Shown here in pieces: positions 1-9,393 of a stretch of DNA of 64,000 nt (position 1 is the first letter of the stretch; every line of letters starts with the position of its first letter). The notes under the pieces were generated by a model that had not been told where the DNA came from, searched no databases, and was given only the letters and a program-made list of their open reading frames with translations. A program made the position numbers and the translations under genes. Origin of the DNA: Synechococcus sp. CC9605 (lineage in GTDB: Bacteria; Cyanobacteriota; Cyanobacteriia; PCC-6307; Cyanobiaceae); NCBI RefSeq assembly GCF_000012625.1, contig NC_007516.1, positions 62,001 to 126,000 of the forward strand. The letters run 5' to 3'.

Positions 1-342
1 TTTGTAGTGGTTGTAGACCGCCACAGACATCACCTTCTTGGCCGCGTCCTGGCCGACCACCTGCTGATCCAGGAAGCTCTTGATGTCCTGAGGTCTTGGA
101 ATGGAAGCCAGGGTCGGGGCCGGTTTGCTGCTCTTGCGGGCGGCTGGCATGGCCTTCCTGCTCGGCTCATGGCTGTGGCGGGAGTTGCCCTGACCATCCA
201 CCAGCTCTTCATCCAGGATCTCGTTGCAGAGATCGATGCATTCGTCGCAGATGTAAACGCCAGGTCCGGCGATCAGCTTTCGCACCTGGTCCTGGGATTT
301 CCCACAGAACGAACATTTCAGATGGGCGTCGAACTTGGCCAT
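1..342 (-). CDS. clpX: ClpX, ATP-dependent Clp protease ATP-binding subunit (N-terminal part)
   Basis: This is the unfoldase that recognises substrates and feeds them into the ClpP chamber in the cytoplasm. Only the first 114 codons lie in the window; the gene runs off the left edge. The start is ATG at 340-342 ([15 protein letters not shown]). Two CxxC pairs (CSFC, then CDEC) form the N-terminal zinc-binding domain that is diagnostic of ClpX. A linker rich in Ser, Arg, Lys and Pro follows, then the start of the AAA+ module ([14 protein letters not shown]). It lies 90 bp after clpP on the same strand, in the order tig-clpP-clpX, which is a common bacterial arrangement. No defect is visible in the part present. 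Confidence 0.96.
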   Translation of the reverse strand, partial: MAKFDAHLKCSFCGKSQDQVRKLIAGPGVYICDECIDLCNEILDEELVDGQGNSRHSHEPSRKAMPAARKSSKPAPTLASIPRPQDIKSFLDQQVVGQDAAKKVMSVAVYNHYK

Positions 343-432
343 CGAACGCTGGGCACCACACAGGAGAACAACTCAGGAATCAACCGATGGGGTCTCCCTG
401 AACACACAGGATCGAGAACGAAAGGGCGTCTG

Positions 433-1107
433 TCAGCTCTCCGTAATGATTCCTCCGTCCCCGGAACTGTCCACCACGCGATCGATCAGGCCGTATTCAA
501 CCGCTTCTGCCGGAGAAAGAAAGTAGTCGCGGTCGGTGTCTTCCGAGATCTTGTCGAGCGGCTGGCCGGTGTGCTCCGCCATCAACCCGTTCAGGGTTTC
601 TTTGAGGTAAAGGATTTCCTTCGCCTGGATTTCGATGTCAACCGCTTGTCCCTGGGCGCCACCAAGGGGTTGGTGAATCATGATCCTGGCATTCGGCAAA
701 GCGAGTCGCTTGCCCTTGGTGCCTCCGGAGAGCAGGAAGGCACCCATGCTGGCGGCGAGGCCGTAGCAGATGGTCACCACGTCAGGGGCAACCTGCTGCA
801 TCGTGTCGTAAATCGCCAGACCAGCGGTTACCGACCCTCCCGGGGAGTTGATGTAGATCTGAATGTCCTTCTCGGGATCCTCGGCTTCAAGGAACAACAT
901 CTGCGCCACCAGGGCATCGGCAACGGCGTCATCCACACCGGTGCCGAGGAAGATGATCCGCTCCCGCAGCAGGCGGGAATAGATGTCGAAGGCGCGGTCG
1001 CCGCGACCGGACTGTTCAACAACCGTGGGCAGCGGCCCCGGTGCCGAGACGGGCATGGCGGCCCGCCAGCGGTTCTGGATGGGGTGGTGACTGCGGGCGT
1101 CGATCAC
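433..1107 (-). CDS. clpP: ClpP, ATP-dependent Clp protease proteolytic subunit
   Basis: Serine peptidase that assembles into the barrel-shaped proteolytic chamber partnered by ClpX or ClpC. The 224-residue protein shows the catalytic Ser in GLAASMGAF, the His in MIHQPLGG and an Asp in the EDTDRDYF segment, plus the INSPGG strand, so the active site is intact. The first 30 or so residues before the FDIYSRLL core are longer than in E. coli and are probably a propeptide or N-terminal extension. Cyanobacteria carry several ClpP paralogues. Lying next to clpX suggests this is the ClpX-linked copy (inference). The ATG at 1107 is the first good start, with tig ending 43 bp upstream. Confidence 0.96.
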   Translation of the reverse strand: MIDARSHHPIQNRWRAAMPVSAPGPLPTVVEQSGRGDRAFDIYSRLLRERIIFLGTGVDDAVADALVAQMLFLEAEDPEKDIQIYINSPGGSVTAGLAIYDTMQQVAPDVVTICYGLAASMGAFLLSGGTKGKRLALPNARIMIHQPLGGAQGQAVDIEIQAKEILYLKETLNGLMAEHTGQPLDKISEDTDRDYFLSPAEAVEYGLIDRVVDSSGDGGIITES

Positions 1108-1150
1108 GCGATCGGTGTGCGGTGAAGTAGGGCCAATCTATGGGCGTTGC

Positions 1151-2560
1151 TCAGTCCTTGGCGTCTGCCTTGGACTTGCTCTTGGCCTCGGCCTTCTTGG
1201 CAGCGGGCTTTTTCTTGGCTTCAGCCTTGCTGTCGTCAGCTGCCGGCGCCTTCTCGGTGATGGTGCTGTTCTCCTCAAGCCAGCCCATCAGACGGTCTTG
1301 AATCAGGTCATCCATAACGGCCTGACGCAAGCGCTCGGGATCGATCTTGGCGTCGGCGGAGAGCTCTTTCTTCACCTCCTTGATCTTGGCGTCCACGGCC
1401 TTGTCGTCGAGCTTGATGTCCTCCGCTTCAGCCAGGGCGGTGAGGGCAAAACTGCGGCGCAGACGCTCTTCGGCCTCGGGGCGGGAGTTCTGCATCAGGT
1501 TGCGCACCAGGTCAGGAGTGAACAGCGACTTCACATCCATGCCCTGCTGGGCGAACTGGGCTGCGGTCTGCTCCAGCAGGTTGCGGCTTTCCTGTTGGAT
1601 CAGTGCTTCGGGCAGCTCAACCTCGAGCTGCTCCACCAGGGCGGCGACGAGGGCATCGCGGCGGTTGCTGGTCTGACGGCGTTCGGCGTCGTCCTTGAGC
1701 CGCTGCTCCAGATCTTTGCGCAGGTCCGCCAGGGTCTCCTGTTCGCTGGCCTGCTTGGCGAATTCGTCATCCAGCTCGGGCAGTTCGCGGGTCTTGAGGT
1801 CCTTCAGTTCGATCTCGAAGCTGGCCTTACGTCCGCGGGCATCCTCCTTCGGGTAGTCGTCAGGGAACTGGCAATCCACGGTTTTAGTCTCGCCGACCTT
1901 CATGCCGATGACCCCTTCGATGAAGCCGGGGATCATCCGGCCATTTTCAAGGTCCACATCCATCGAATCGGCGCTGCCGCCCTCGATCTCGCTGCCGTCA
2001 TCGGTGTAGGTGCCTTTGAAGCCGAGCACAGCGATGTCGCCGTTCTGGGCGGCACGACCTTCCACCGGAACGACCGTGGCCATTTGCTTGCGGGAGTCCT
2101 CAATCATCGCGTCGACGCGTGAGGCGTCGTAGGCGACGGTTTCGAATTCCGCCTTCAGGCCCTTGGTGGTTTTCAGCTTTGGCGTCGGGGCGACGTCGGC
2201 TTCCAGGGTGAAGGTGAGTTCCTTGCCGGGCTCAAAGCTCTCCAGCAGGCCGTCAAAACCACTGCTCAGGTCAGGCTGACTGATCGGTTCCAGCGATTCC
2301 TGCTGGATGGCGTCACGCCAGGCGTTATCGATCAGCTTTTCCAGAGCCGTGGCTTTGATCCGCACGCCTCCTAGCTGTTGCACCAGCACCGTGCGCGGCA
2401 CCTTGCCCTTGCGGAAGCCCGGCAGGTTGATGCTGCGGCTCAGGCTGGTGATGGCGTCTTCGTAACTCGTCTTGCAGCGCTCCCCAGGAACGGTGACCGT
2501 CACCGCCAGGCGGCTGCTGGGGCGGGCTTCGGTGGTCACCTTCAGGGCTGCAGCGCTCAT
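1151..2560 (-). CDS. tig: Trigger factor, ribosome-associated chaperone and prolyl isomerase
   Basis: Binds nascent chains at the ribosome exit tunnel. The 469-residue product has the N-terminal ribosome-binding domain with the signature FRKGKVPR (positions about 48-55), a central FKBP-type domain (the [13 protein letters not shown] region) and a helical C-terminal chaperone domain. It ends in an Ala/Lys-rich tail ([20 protein letters not shown]). I chose the ATG at 2558-2560 (MSAAALKVT) because the frame upstream gives unrelated sequence. It is the first gene of the tig-clpP-clpX set and is divergent from asd across a 157-bp gap. Confidence 0.96.
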
Positions 2561-2622
2561 GGGGGAAGGGAAAGGGCAGCCAAACATTTTATGCAACGGG
2601 TGAATTCAGGCTTGATCGGTAA

Positions 2623-2645
2623 GCTGATCGCGTCGCTAGATCAGC
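2623..2645. promoter_or_regulatory. Inverted repeat in the tig/asd divergent gap
   Basis: GCTGATC (2623-2629) and GATCAGC (2639-2645) form a perfect 7-bp inverted repeat around a 9-base spacer. A second, shorter repeat (CATCAC/GTGATG) follows closely. The gap 2561-2717 must hold the promoters of both tig and asd. The repeats could be an operator or leader hairpins; no function can be assigned from sequence. Confidence 0.3.
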
Positions 2646-2717
2646 ATCACGTTCTCTACACAGTGATGTTGGATTTGAGAAACGACGGGTTTTCGTTCAG
2701 ATCGTCCACTCCACCGC

Positions 2718-3740
2718 TTGTCTTCGACCCTTCCCAATCGCCCTCTCAACGTTGCAGTTCTCGGTGCCAGCGGTGCTGTTGGTCAGGAGCTGCTGTTGCT
2801 GCTTGAGGAGCGCCGTTTCCCCGTTGGCGAGCTGAAGCTGCTGGCGTCGGCCCGTTCGGCCGGCCAGACCCAAACCTGGAATGGCCGCACCCTCACGGTG
2901 GAAGAGGTCTCGGCTCAATCTTTTGAAGGGGTCGATTTGGTGCTGGCGTCAGCCGGTGGTTCTGTATCCAAGCAGTGGCGCGAGGCGATCACCGCCGCCG
3001 GTGCAGTGATGGTGGATAACTCCAGTGCCTTCCGGATGGAGGAGGGTGTGCCGCTGGTGGTGCCCGAGGTCAATCCCGATGCGGCCTTCGTCCACAGGGG
3101 CGTGATCGCCAACCCGAATTGCACAACGATCCTGCTCACCTTGGCTTTGGCTCCTTTGGCTGCCATGCGGGTGATGCGCCGGGTGGTGGTGAGCACTTAC
3201 CAATCCGCCAGTGGTGCCGGTGCCCGGGCCATGGAAGAGCTCAAAAACCTTTCGCAGACGGTGCTGGATGGCGGCACTCCGAAAGGAGAGGTGCTGCCTT
3301 ACTCCCTGGCGTTCAACCTCTTTCTGCACAACTCTCCCTTGCAGGCCAACAGCTATTGCGAAGAGGAGATGAAGATGGTGAACGAGACCCGCAAGATCAT
3401 GGGTCTGCCGGATCTGCGCTTCACCGCCACCTGCGTGCGGGTGCCCGTGCTGCGGGCGCATTCCGAAGCGGTGAACATCGAGTTCGAGTCCCCCTTCCCG
3501 GTTGATGAGGCACGTGAGCTGCTCGCGGCTGCACCTGGTGTGGAGTTGATTGACGATTCGGCGGCGAACCGTTTCCCGATGCCGACGGATGTGACCGGTC
3601 GCGACCCGGTGGCGATCGGACGGATCCGGCAGGACATCAGTAATGCCAATGCTCTGGAGCTCTGGCTGTGTGGTGACCAGATCCGCAAGGGAGCGGCGCT
3701 CAACGCTGTTCAGATCGCTGAACTGTTGATTCAGAAGTGA
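2718..3740 (+). CDS. asd: Aspartate-semialdehyde dehydrogenase
   Basis: Reduces aspartyl phosphate to aspartate semialdehyde with NADPH, the branch point to lysine/diaminopimelate, threonine and methionine. The 340-residue protein begins with the Rossmann motif [12 protein letters not shown] and contains the active-site Cys in the segment VIANPNCTT (about residue 133), with the later conserved block [14 protein letters not shown]. There is no ATG at the N-terminus: an in-frame stop lies at 2676-2678 and the only sensible start is TTG at 2718 ([14 protein letters not shown]). The stop overlaps the dapA start by one base (TGATG), so the two consecutive lysine-pathway enzymes are almost certainly co-transcribed. 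Confidence 0.95.
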   Translation: MSSTLPNRPLNVAVLGASGAVGQELLLLLEERRFPVGELKLLASARSAGQTQTWNGRTLTVEEVSAQSFEGVDLVLASAGGSVSKQWREAITAAGAVMVDNSSAFRMEEGVPLVVPEVNPDAAFVHRGVIANPNCTTILLTLALAPLAAMRVMRRVVVSTYQSASGAGARAMEELKNLSQTVLDGGTPKGEVLPYSLAFNLFLHNSPLQANSYCEEEMKMVNETRKIMGLPDLRFTATCVRVPVLRAHSEAVNIEFESPFPVDEARELLAAAPGVELIDDSAANRFPMPTDVTGRDPVAIGRIRQDISNANALELWLCGDQIRKGAALNAVQIAELLIQK

Positions 3741-4648
3741 TGACTCAGGCCGCCACCCTCTCGCCAACGCCCTTTGGCCGTGTGGTCACCGCGATGGTGA
3801 CCCCCTTTGATGCCAGCGGTGCTGTGGATCTCAGCGTTGCCGCAAACCTGGCCCGGCATCTCGTGGAACAGGGCTCCGATGGATTGCTGGTCTGCGGCAC
3901 CACCGGTGAATCGCCGACCCTCAGCTGGGACGAGCAGTTGCAGCTTCTGCAGGCAGTGCGTGATGCCGTTGGCAGTGACGCCAAGGTGTTAGCGGGCACC
4001 GGCAGCAACTCCACAGCCGAAGCGGTGGAGGCCACCAAAGAAGCAGCGGCGGCTGGCGCGGATGGCGCTCTCGTTGTTGTGCCCTATTACAACAAGCCTC
4101 CCCAAGAGGGGCTGGAGGCCCATTTCCGGGCCATCGCTGAAGCGGCTCCTGAGCTGCCATTGATGCTTTACAACATCCCTGGCCGCACCGGCTGCAGCAT
4201 AGCCCCGGCCACGGTGGCCCGGCTGATGGACTGCCCCAACGTGGTAAGTTTCAAGGCCGCCAGCGGCACCACTGAAGAGGTCACTGCGCTGCGCCTGGCC
4301 TGCGGTCCGCAGTTGGCGATTTACAGCGGTGACGACGGCCTCACCCTGCCGATGCTTGCGGTGGGTGCCGTTGGCGTGGTGAGTGTGGGCAGCCATGTGG
4401 CGGGCCCTGAGATCCGCGCCATGATCGAGGCCTATCTGAATGGCGATGGTGCCTCCGCACTCGCCCTGCACGACGCGTTGATTCCTCTGTTCAAGGCCCT
4501 GTTCGCCACCACCAATCCGATTCCCGTCAAGGCTGCCCTGGAACTCAATGGCTGGTCTGTCGGTGCACCCCGTCCGCCCCTGTGCTCACTCTCTGACGAC
4601 ATGAAACGTTCGCTTTCCAACGCCATGGCCGCCCTCCGTCAGACCTAG
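3740..4648 (+). CDS. dapA: 4-hydroxy-tetrahydrodipicolinate synthase
   Basis: Condenses aspartate semialdehyde with pyruvate, the first committed step to diaminopimelate and lysine. The 302-residue TIM-barrel protein shows the family motifs GTTGESPTL (pyruvate binding), [17 protein letters not shown] (catalytic Tyr) and the Schiff-base Lys in VVSFKAASG. The ATG at 3740 overlaps the asd stop. A GTG three bases earlier would add one residue and is less likely. It follows asd directly and precedes rnj by 52 bp. Confidence 0.96.
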   Translation: MTQAATLSPTPFGRVVTAMVTPFDASGAVDLSVAANLARHLVEQGSDGLLVCGTTGESPTLSWDEQLQLLQAVRDAVGSDAKVLAGTGSNSTAEAVEATKEAAAAGADGALVVVPYYNKPPQEGLEAHFRAIAEAAPELPLMLYNIPGRTGCSIAPATVARLMDCPNVVSFKAASGTTEEVTALRLACGPQLAIYSGDDGLTLPMLAVGAVGVVSVGSHVAGPEIRAMIEAYLNGDGASALALHDALIPLFKALFATTNPIPVKAALELNGWSVGAPRPPLCSLSDDMKRSLSNAMAALRQT

Positions 4649-4700
4649 CTCGGTCCGGCTTATCGGCTTACGCAACCCGTTCTTTTACACATCGTTTTCC

Positions 4701-6740
4701 ATGGCCAACAACGCGAGATCCAGCAAGGGTCAGGAGCCCTGCCTTCGGGTGATCCCCCTGGGCGGTCTGCACGAGATCGGTAAGAACACCTGTGTGTTCG
4801 AGTACGGCGATGACCTGATGCTGGTGGATGCCGGTCTGGCCTTCCCTAGCGACGGCATGCACGGGGTGAATGTGGTGCTCCCCGACACCAGTTTCCTTCG
4901 CGAGAACCAGAAGCGGATCCGCGGCATGATCGTCACCCATGGTCATGAAGACCACATCGGTGGCATCGCCCATCACCTCAAGCACTTCAACATTCCGGTG
5001 ATCTACGGGCCGCGGCTGGCCCTCTCGATGCTCACCGGCAAGATGGATGAGGCCGGTGTTCGCGACCGCACCACCCTGCAGACCGTCGCTCCGCGCGATG
5101 TGGTGAAGGTGGGTCAGCACTTCTCCGTGGAGTTCATCCGCAACACCCACTCGATGGCCGACAGCTTCTCGCTGGCCATCTCCACACCGGTGGGAACGGT
5201 GATCTTCACGGGGGATTTCAAGTTCGACCACACCCCGGTCGACGGCGAAAACTTCGACATGGCCCGCCTCGCCCACCACGGTGACAAGGGAGTTCTCTGT
5301 CTGTTCAGCGATTCAACCAACTCCGAGGTTCCTGGCTTCTGCCCGCCGGAACGCTCGGTGTTCCCCAACCTAGATCGCCACATCGCCAATGCAGAAGGGC
5401 GGGTGATCGTCACCACCTTCGCCAGCTCGATTCATCGCGTGTCGATGATTTTGGAGCTGGCCCTGAAGAACGGCCGCAAGGTGGGGCTGCTGGGCCGCTC
5501 GATGCTCAATGTGATCGCCAAGGCGCGGGAACTGGGCTACATGCGCGCGCCGGATGAATTGTTTGTGCCGATCAAACAGATCAACGATGTGCCCGATCGT
5601 GAAACGCTGCTGCTGATGACCGGCAGCCAGGGTGAGCCGCTGGCCGCCCTGAGCCGCATCTCCCGTGGTGAGCATCCCCAGGTGAAGGTGAAGACCACCG
5701 ACACGATCATCTTCTCGGCCAGCCCGATTCCGGGAAACACGATTTCCGTGGTGAACACCATCGACAAGCTGATGATGCTGGGCGCCAAGGTCGTTTACGG
5801 CAAGGGTGAAGGCATCCATGTCTCCGGCCATGGCTTCCAGGAAGACCAGAAACTGATGCTGGCCCTCACCAGGCCCAAGTTCTTCGTGCCGGTGCACGGT
5901 GAGCACCGGATGCTGGTTCAGCACTCCCGCACCGGTCATGCGATGGGGGTCCCGGTCGACAACACCCTGATCATCGACAACGGTGATGTGGTGGAGCTCA
6001 CCCCGGATTCGATCCGCAAGGGCAATGCCGTGAAGGCGGGCATCGAGCTGCTGGATCAATCCCGCAACGGCATCGTCGATGCTCGGGTGCTGAAGGAACG
6101 CCAGCAGCTGGCGGAAGATGGCGTGGTGACGATCCTTGCCGCCATTAGCACCGATGGCGCCATGGTGGCTCCGCCGCGGGTGAACCTGCGCGGTGTGGTC
6201 ACCACAGCCGATGCCCGCAAGATGTCGTTGTGGGTGGAGCGCGAAATCAAGTGGGTGCTTGAGAATCGCTGGAAGCAGCTCTGCCGCAACACCGGTGGCA
6301 AGGCACCCGAGGTGGACTGGATGGGTGTGCAGCGCGAAGTGGAGGTAGGCCTTGGCCGCCGGATGCGCCGTGAACTTCAGGTGGAGCCGCTGATCCTGTG
6401 TCTGGTTCAGCCGGCTCCTGGTGGCACACCGGTTTACAAGGGCCGTGCTGATGCTGAGCCCGATGACCGTCCAGCCCCCCGCGGTCGCGGGGGTCGTGGC
6501 GGTGGCTCTCCCTATGGCCGTCGCAACGGCGGTGGCGGTGGAACCCCCGCTCCGGTGCGAAACAACCAGGGCAATGGTCGGTCTGGCTCGGCAACACCGG
6601 CCCCCGTTCGTGCCGCTGCGGCAACCGCAGTGGTGGAGAAAGTGGCTCCTCAACCGGTGGCTGAAAAGGCAGCCCCAGCTTCCCCGGAGCCGGAGATGCC
6701 TGCAGGCCGCACCCGTCGTCGTCGTTCAGCGGCCAGCTGA
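4701..6740 (+). CDS. rnj: Ribonuclease J, metallo-beta-lactamase fold RNase
   Basis: Endo- and 5'-exoribonuclease of RNA maturation and decay. The 679-residue product has the zinc-binding signature THGHEDH at residues 79-85, the beta-CASP region (GSQGEPLAALSR) and a conserved block around VPVHGEHRML. After about residue 560 the tail is low-complexity: Arg/Gly-rich stretches (RGRGGRGGGSPYGRR) followed by Pro/Ala/Val repeats. The tail is probably disordered and may bind RNA or partners (inference). The 3' end overlaps the convergent frameshifted gene by 15 bp, and its probable terminator lies inside that neighbour. Confidence 0.95.
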   Translation: MANNARSSKGQEPCLRVIPLGGLHEIGKNTCVFEYGDDLMLVDAGLAFPSDGMHGVNVVLPDTSFLRENQKRIRGMIVTHGHEDHIGGIAHHLKHFNIPVIYGPRLALSMLTGKMDEAGVRDRTTLQTVAPRDVVKVGQHFSVEFIRNTHSMADSFSLAISTPVGTVIFTGDFKFDHTPVDGENFDMARLAHHGDKGVLCLFSDSTNSEVPGFCPPERSVFPNLDRHIANAEGRVIVTTFASSIHRVSMILELALKNGRKVGLLGRSMLNVIAKARELGYMRAPDELFVPIKQINDVPDRETLLLMTGSQGEPLAALSRISRGEHPQVKVKTTDTIIFSASPIPGNTISVVNTIDKLMMLGAKVVYGKGEGIHVSGHGFQEDQKLMLALTRPKFFVPVHGEHRMLVQHSRTGHAMGVPVDNTLIIDNGDVVELTPDSIRKGNAVKAGIELLDQSRNGIVDARVLKERQQLAEDGVVTILAAISTDGAMVAPPRVNLRGVVTTADARKMSLWVEREIKWVLENRWKQLCRNTGGKAPEVDWMGVQREVEVGLGRRMRRELQVEPLILCLVQPAPGGTPVYKGRADAEPDDRPAPRGRGGRGGGSPYGRRNGGGGGTPAPVRNNQGNGRSGSATPAPVRAAAATAVVEKVAPQPVAEKAAPASPEPEMPAGRTRRRRSAAS

Positions 6741-7507
6741 TCGGGCGAAGACCCCTTTGATCCTGTTAATCAGCCCCATCGGCTCCACGGAGTCGGTGGG
6801 GCTTTTGATCTCAGGCTGGAGTTGAACGCGGAGCCATGAGTGTTCCAAAAGCTTTGCGGCCTCAGGCTTCTGGGGTTGGGGCGTTGGCTTGATTGCATCG
6901 AGGGGTGGCTCTTCTGTAGTGGGTTCTGGTTCTTGCTGCATCTCGGCCTGGGGATTGGCTTCAGGGCTGACCGTTGGCTCTGGGCTTTGCACAGGAGCCG
7001 GAATAGGTGTCAGAGGAGGAAAGGGATCAGCAGTCGGCATGGCCCTTGGCTCCGCATCATTGGACAACCACGGCATTGCGGTGACCAGATCAGCCGGTGC
7101 TGGCCTGGCTTGATCGGGATCCGTGCTCAGGAAGGGATCCCTGAGCAGGTCTGTGATGGCGCCATTGGTTGCGGGTGTCGTACCTGCTTCGCTGGCGATG
7201 TCTTCTGATTGGCAGCGCTGCAGCCCCTGTTCCGCCAGGGCTGTGATGGTGGCGTCCACGTCACCCTGCACACCCGTTCGTAGGAGATGGCGGCTTGCTC
7301 CGGTTGCCGGAGCCCATGCAGCTGGATGTGACCTAGGAGCAACGACACCACCGCCCGCCAGCCCAAGACCAGGCTTGGATCGTGCTCGTCTGGTGCGCTT
7401 TCGAGTTGATCCCACAACGCTGAGGCAAGGGTGTGGGCCTTGGCGTAGTCCCCAAGGCCATAGGCCCGTTCCGCGGCTTGGTAGTGCTGCTCGAAATCGG
7501 CGTCCAC
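6726..7507 (-). pseudogene. Helical-repeat/proline-rich protein gene broken by a one-base frameshift
   Basis: Two overlapping frames together make one protein. The first, from ATG at 7507, reads as a TPR-like helical segment (AAERAYGLGDYAKAHTLASALWDQL... EQAAISYERV). The second continues with DVDATITALAEQGLQRC and then a Pro/Glu-rich region (PAPVQSPEPTVSPEANPQAE) ending in RIKGVFARSAGR. The two join at about 7270. On the minus strand the sequence GTGTGCAGG would give the continuous reading ERVLQGDVDATI if it were GTGTTGCAGG, so one T appears to be missing. It lies 33 bp after lysC on the same strand and looks like the third gene of holA-lysC. Function is unknown. A sequencing error cannot be excluded. 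Confidence 0.75.
6772..6806 (+). terminator. Probable rho-independent terminator of rnj
   Basis: AGCCCCA (6772-6778) pairs with TGGGGCT (6797-6803) and is followed by a short T run. It sits 32 bp past the rnj stop, inside the coding region of the convergent gene, so the hairpin is constrained by both roles. Confidence 0.7.
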
Positions 7508-7540
7508 AAGTTGGGGGGCCAGTCCCCCCGTTGTAGGCCG

Positions 7541-9346
7541 TTAGTCGGGGTCGTGCGGTGAAGCGGTGCCTTGGGCGGTGTGACGCTCTTCACCTCCCAG
7601 TCCGAATCCGGCGTGCACCACCTGGAGCGCTTGAACGCCAGCATCTTCGGCCACCACACAGCTGGTTCTGATTTCGCTGGTGGCGATCAGGCCAATGTTG
7701 ATGCCTGCATCCGCCAGCGCACGGAACATGCGCCCTGCCGTCCCTGGCGTTGCCGGCATTCCCGCGCCCACAGCACTCACCCGGGCAATGGCTTCGCCGT
7801 CCTCCAGGGCAGCACCGGGCCACTGGGCCAGCAGAGGTGCCAGGGCCACATCGGCGCGGGCACGGTCGTCTTTGCGCAGGATGAAGGTGATGTCCCGCGA
7901 TCCGTCGCTGTGCTGACGTTCCGATTGAACGATCGCATCGAGGCTGATGCTGTTGTCTGCCAGGGCTGAACACAGCGCTGCTGCGGTGCCGGGACGATCG
8001 GGCACGTGGCGAACACTCAGTTGCACCTGGTCGCGGTCGAGGGCGACGCCGCGCACTTCTGGTTCCCCGCTGCCGTTGTCGGTGGGGTTGATGCGGATTT
8101 GCGAGTCCTCCAGGGCGAAGGCCTCTTGCACGGCTTGAACCGCCTTGCTGCCGGCGCCGGAGTCGATCACGCAGCTCACCTTCACCTCACTGGTGGCGAT
8201 CAGGCGCAGGTTGATGCCCTGCTGACACAAGCACTTGAACAGGCCGGCGGCAATTCCAGGGCGCCCCATGATTCCGGCCCCGCTGATGCTGAGCTTCGTT
8301 AGCCCTCCTTCGGAGGCCAGATCGCCGCCCAGTTGATCCAGCACCTTCTGGCAGACAGGGCGGGCCAGCTCGAGATCCGCTTCCGACACCGTGAAGGTGA
8401 TGTCGTTGCTGCTGCCCTCATGGGTGGCCTGAATGATCAGGTCCACATTGATTCCTGCCTCAGAGAGGGTTTCAAACAGTCGTGCGGCAATCCCAGGCTG
8501 ATCGGGAATCTGGGAGAGGGCGAGCACGGCCTGTCCGTCCACTTCCTCCATCCCATCCACGGGACTGCCGAGCTCCAGGCCACTGCTGCTGATCGGACGG
8601 GCTGAACGGCTGGTGATCCGGGTGCCGGGGGCATCGCTCCAGCTGGAGCGCACCACAAGGTTCACGCCGTAGTTTCGGGCGATTTCAACGGCCCTGGGAT
8701 GCAGCACGGAGGCCCCAAGGCTGGCGAGTTCCAGCATTTCGTCGCAGCTGATCGTCTCCATCAGCTGGGCATCGGACACTTTGCGCGGATCGGTGCTGAG
8801 CACACCCGGAACGTCGGTGTAGATCTCGCAGGCATCGGCACCCAGGGCCGCCGCCAGGGCGACAGCAGAAGTGTCGGAGCCTCCGCGCCCGAGGGTGGTG
8901 ATTTCGTTGAGGCCATCGCTGCTGGTGCTGGTGCCCTGGAAACCAGCAACCACCACCACCTGGCCAGCTGCGAGGCGGTTGCGGATTCGGTCGGTGCGAA
9001 TCCCAAGGATCCGGGCCCGGCCATGGGTGGATTCCGTGGCGATGCCCACCTGTGGACCGGTCATCGATGTCGCACTGACCCCCTGGGCGTTCAAGGCCAT
9101 CGCCAGCAAGGCGATCGACACCTGTTCGCCACTGGCCAACAGCATGTCCATCTCCCGCTGGGTGGGGGCAGAGGTGATGGCGTTGGCCAGACCCGTTAAT
9201 TCATCGGTGGTGTGGCCCATAGCGGAGACCACAACGACCACGTCGTGCCCTTCCTCACGGCAACGTCCGATCCGATCAGCCACCGCCCTGATGCGTTCCA
9301 CGCTGCCGACGGAGGTGCCCCCGAATTTCTGCACCAGGAGGGCCAT
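7541..9346 (-). CDS. lysC: Aspartate kinase with four ACT domains
   Basis: Phosphorylates aspartate, the first step of the lysine/threonine/methionine family. The 601-residue protein has the kinase signature KFGGTS at residues 7-12 and a kinase domain to about residue 250 (TLGRGGSDTSAVALA, YTDVPGV). Tandem ACT regulatory domains follow, visible as repeated blocks such as IPDQPGIAARLFETLSEAGINV and VPDRPGTAAALCSALADNSI. The roughly 600-residue, four-ACT architecture is the cyanobacterial type; feedback inhibition by lysine and/or threonine is expected from the family. The ATG at 9346 (MALLVQKFGG) was chosen over an upstream in-frame ATG that adds 11 unrelated residues. It is encoded 47 bp after holA. 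Confidence 0.96.
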   Translation of the reverse strand: MALLVQKFGGTSVGSVERIRAVADRIGRCREEGHDVVVVVSAMGHTTDELTGLANAITSAPTQREMDMLLASGEQVSIALLAMALNAQGVSATSMTGPQVGIATESTHGRARILGIRTDRIRNRLAAGQVVVVAGFQGTSTSSDGLNEITTLGRGGSDTSAVALAAALGADACEIYTDVPGVLSTDPRKVSDAQLMETISCDEMLELASLGASVLHPRAVEIARNYGVNLVVRSSWSDAPGTRITSRSARPISSSGLELGSPVDGMEEVDGQAVLALSQIPDQPGIAARLFETLSEAGINVDLIIQATHEGSSNDITFTVSEADLELARPVCQKVLDQLGGDLASEGGLTKLSISGAGIMGRPGIAAGLFKCLCQQGINLRLIATSEVKVSCVIDSGAGSKAVQAVQEAFALEDSQIRINPTDNGSGEPEVRGVALDRDQVQLSVRHVPDRPGTAAALCSALADNSISLDAIVQSERQHSDGSRDITFILRKDDRARADVALAPLLAQWPGAALEDGEAIARVSAVGAGMPATPGTAGRMFRALADAGINIGLIATSEIRTSCVVAEDAGVQALQVVHAGFGLGGEERHTAQGTASPHDPD

Positions 9347-9393
9347 GGGCTGGGCTTCAGCAACGCTGGATTTTCTCACCTGGCCGGCAGTGA

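Noticed and set aside
5370-6653. Long antisense open frame opposite rnj
   Set aside because: Overlaps a clear RNase J gene. His/Gln/Gly-rich translation is typical of antisense frames in GC-rich DNA.
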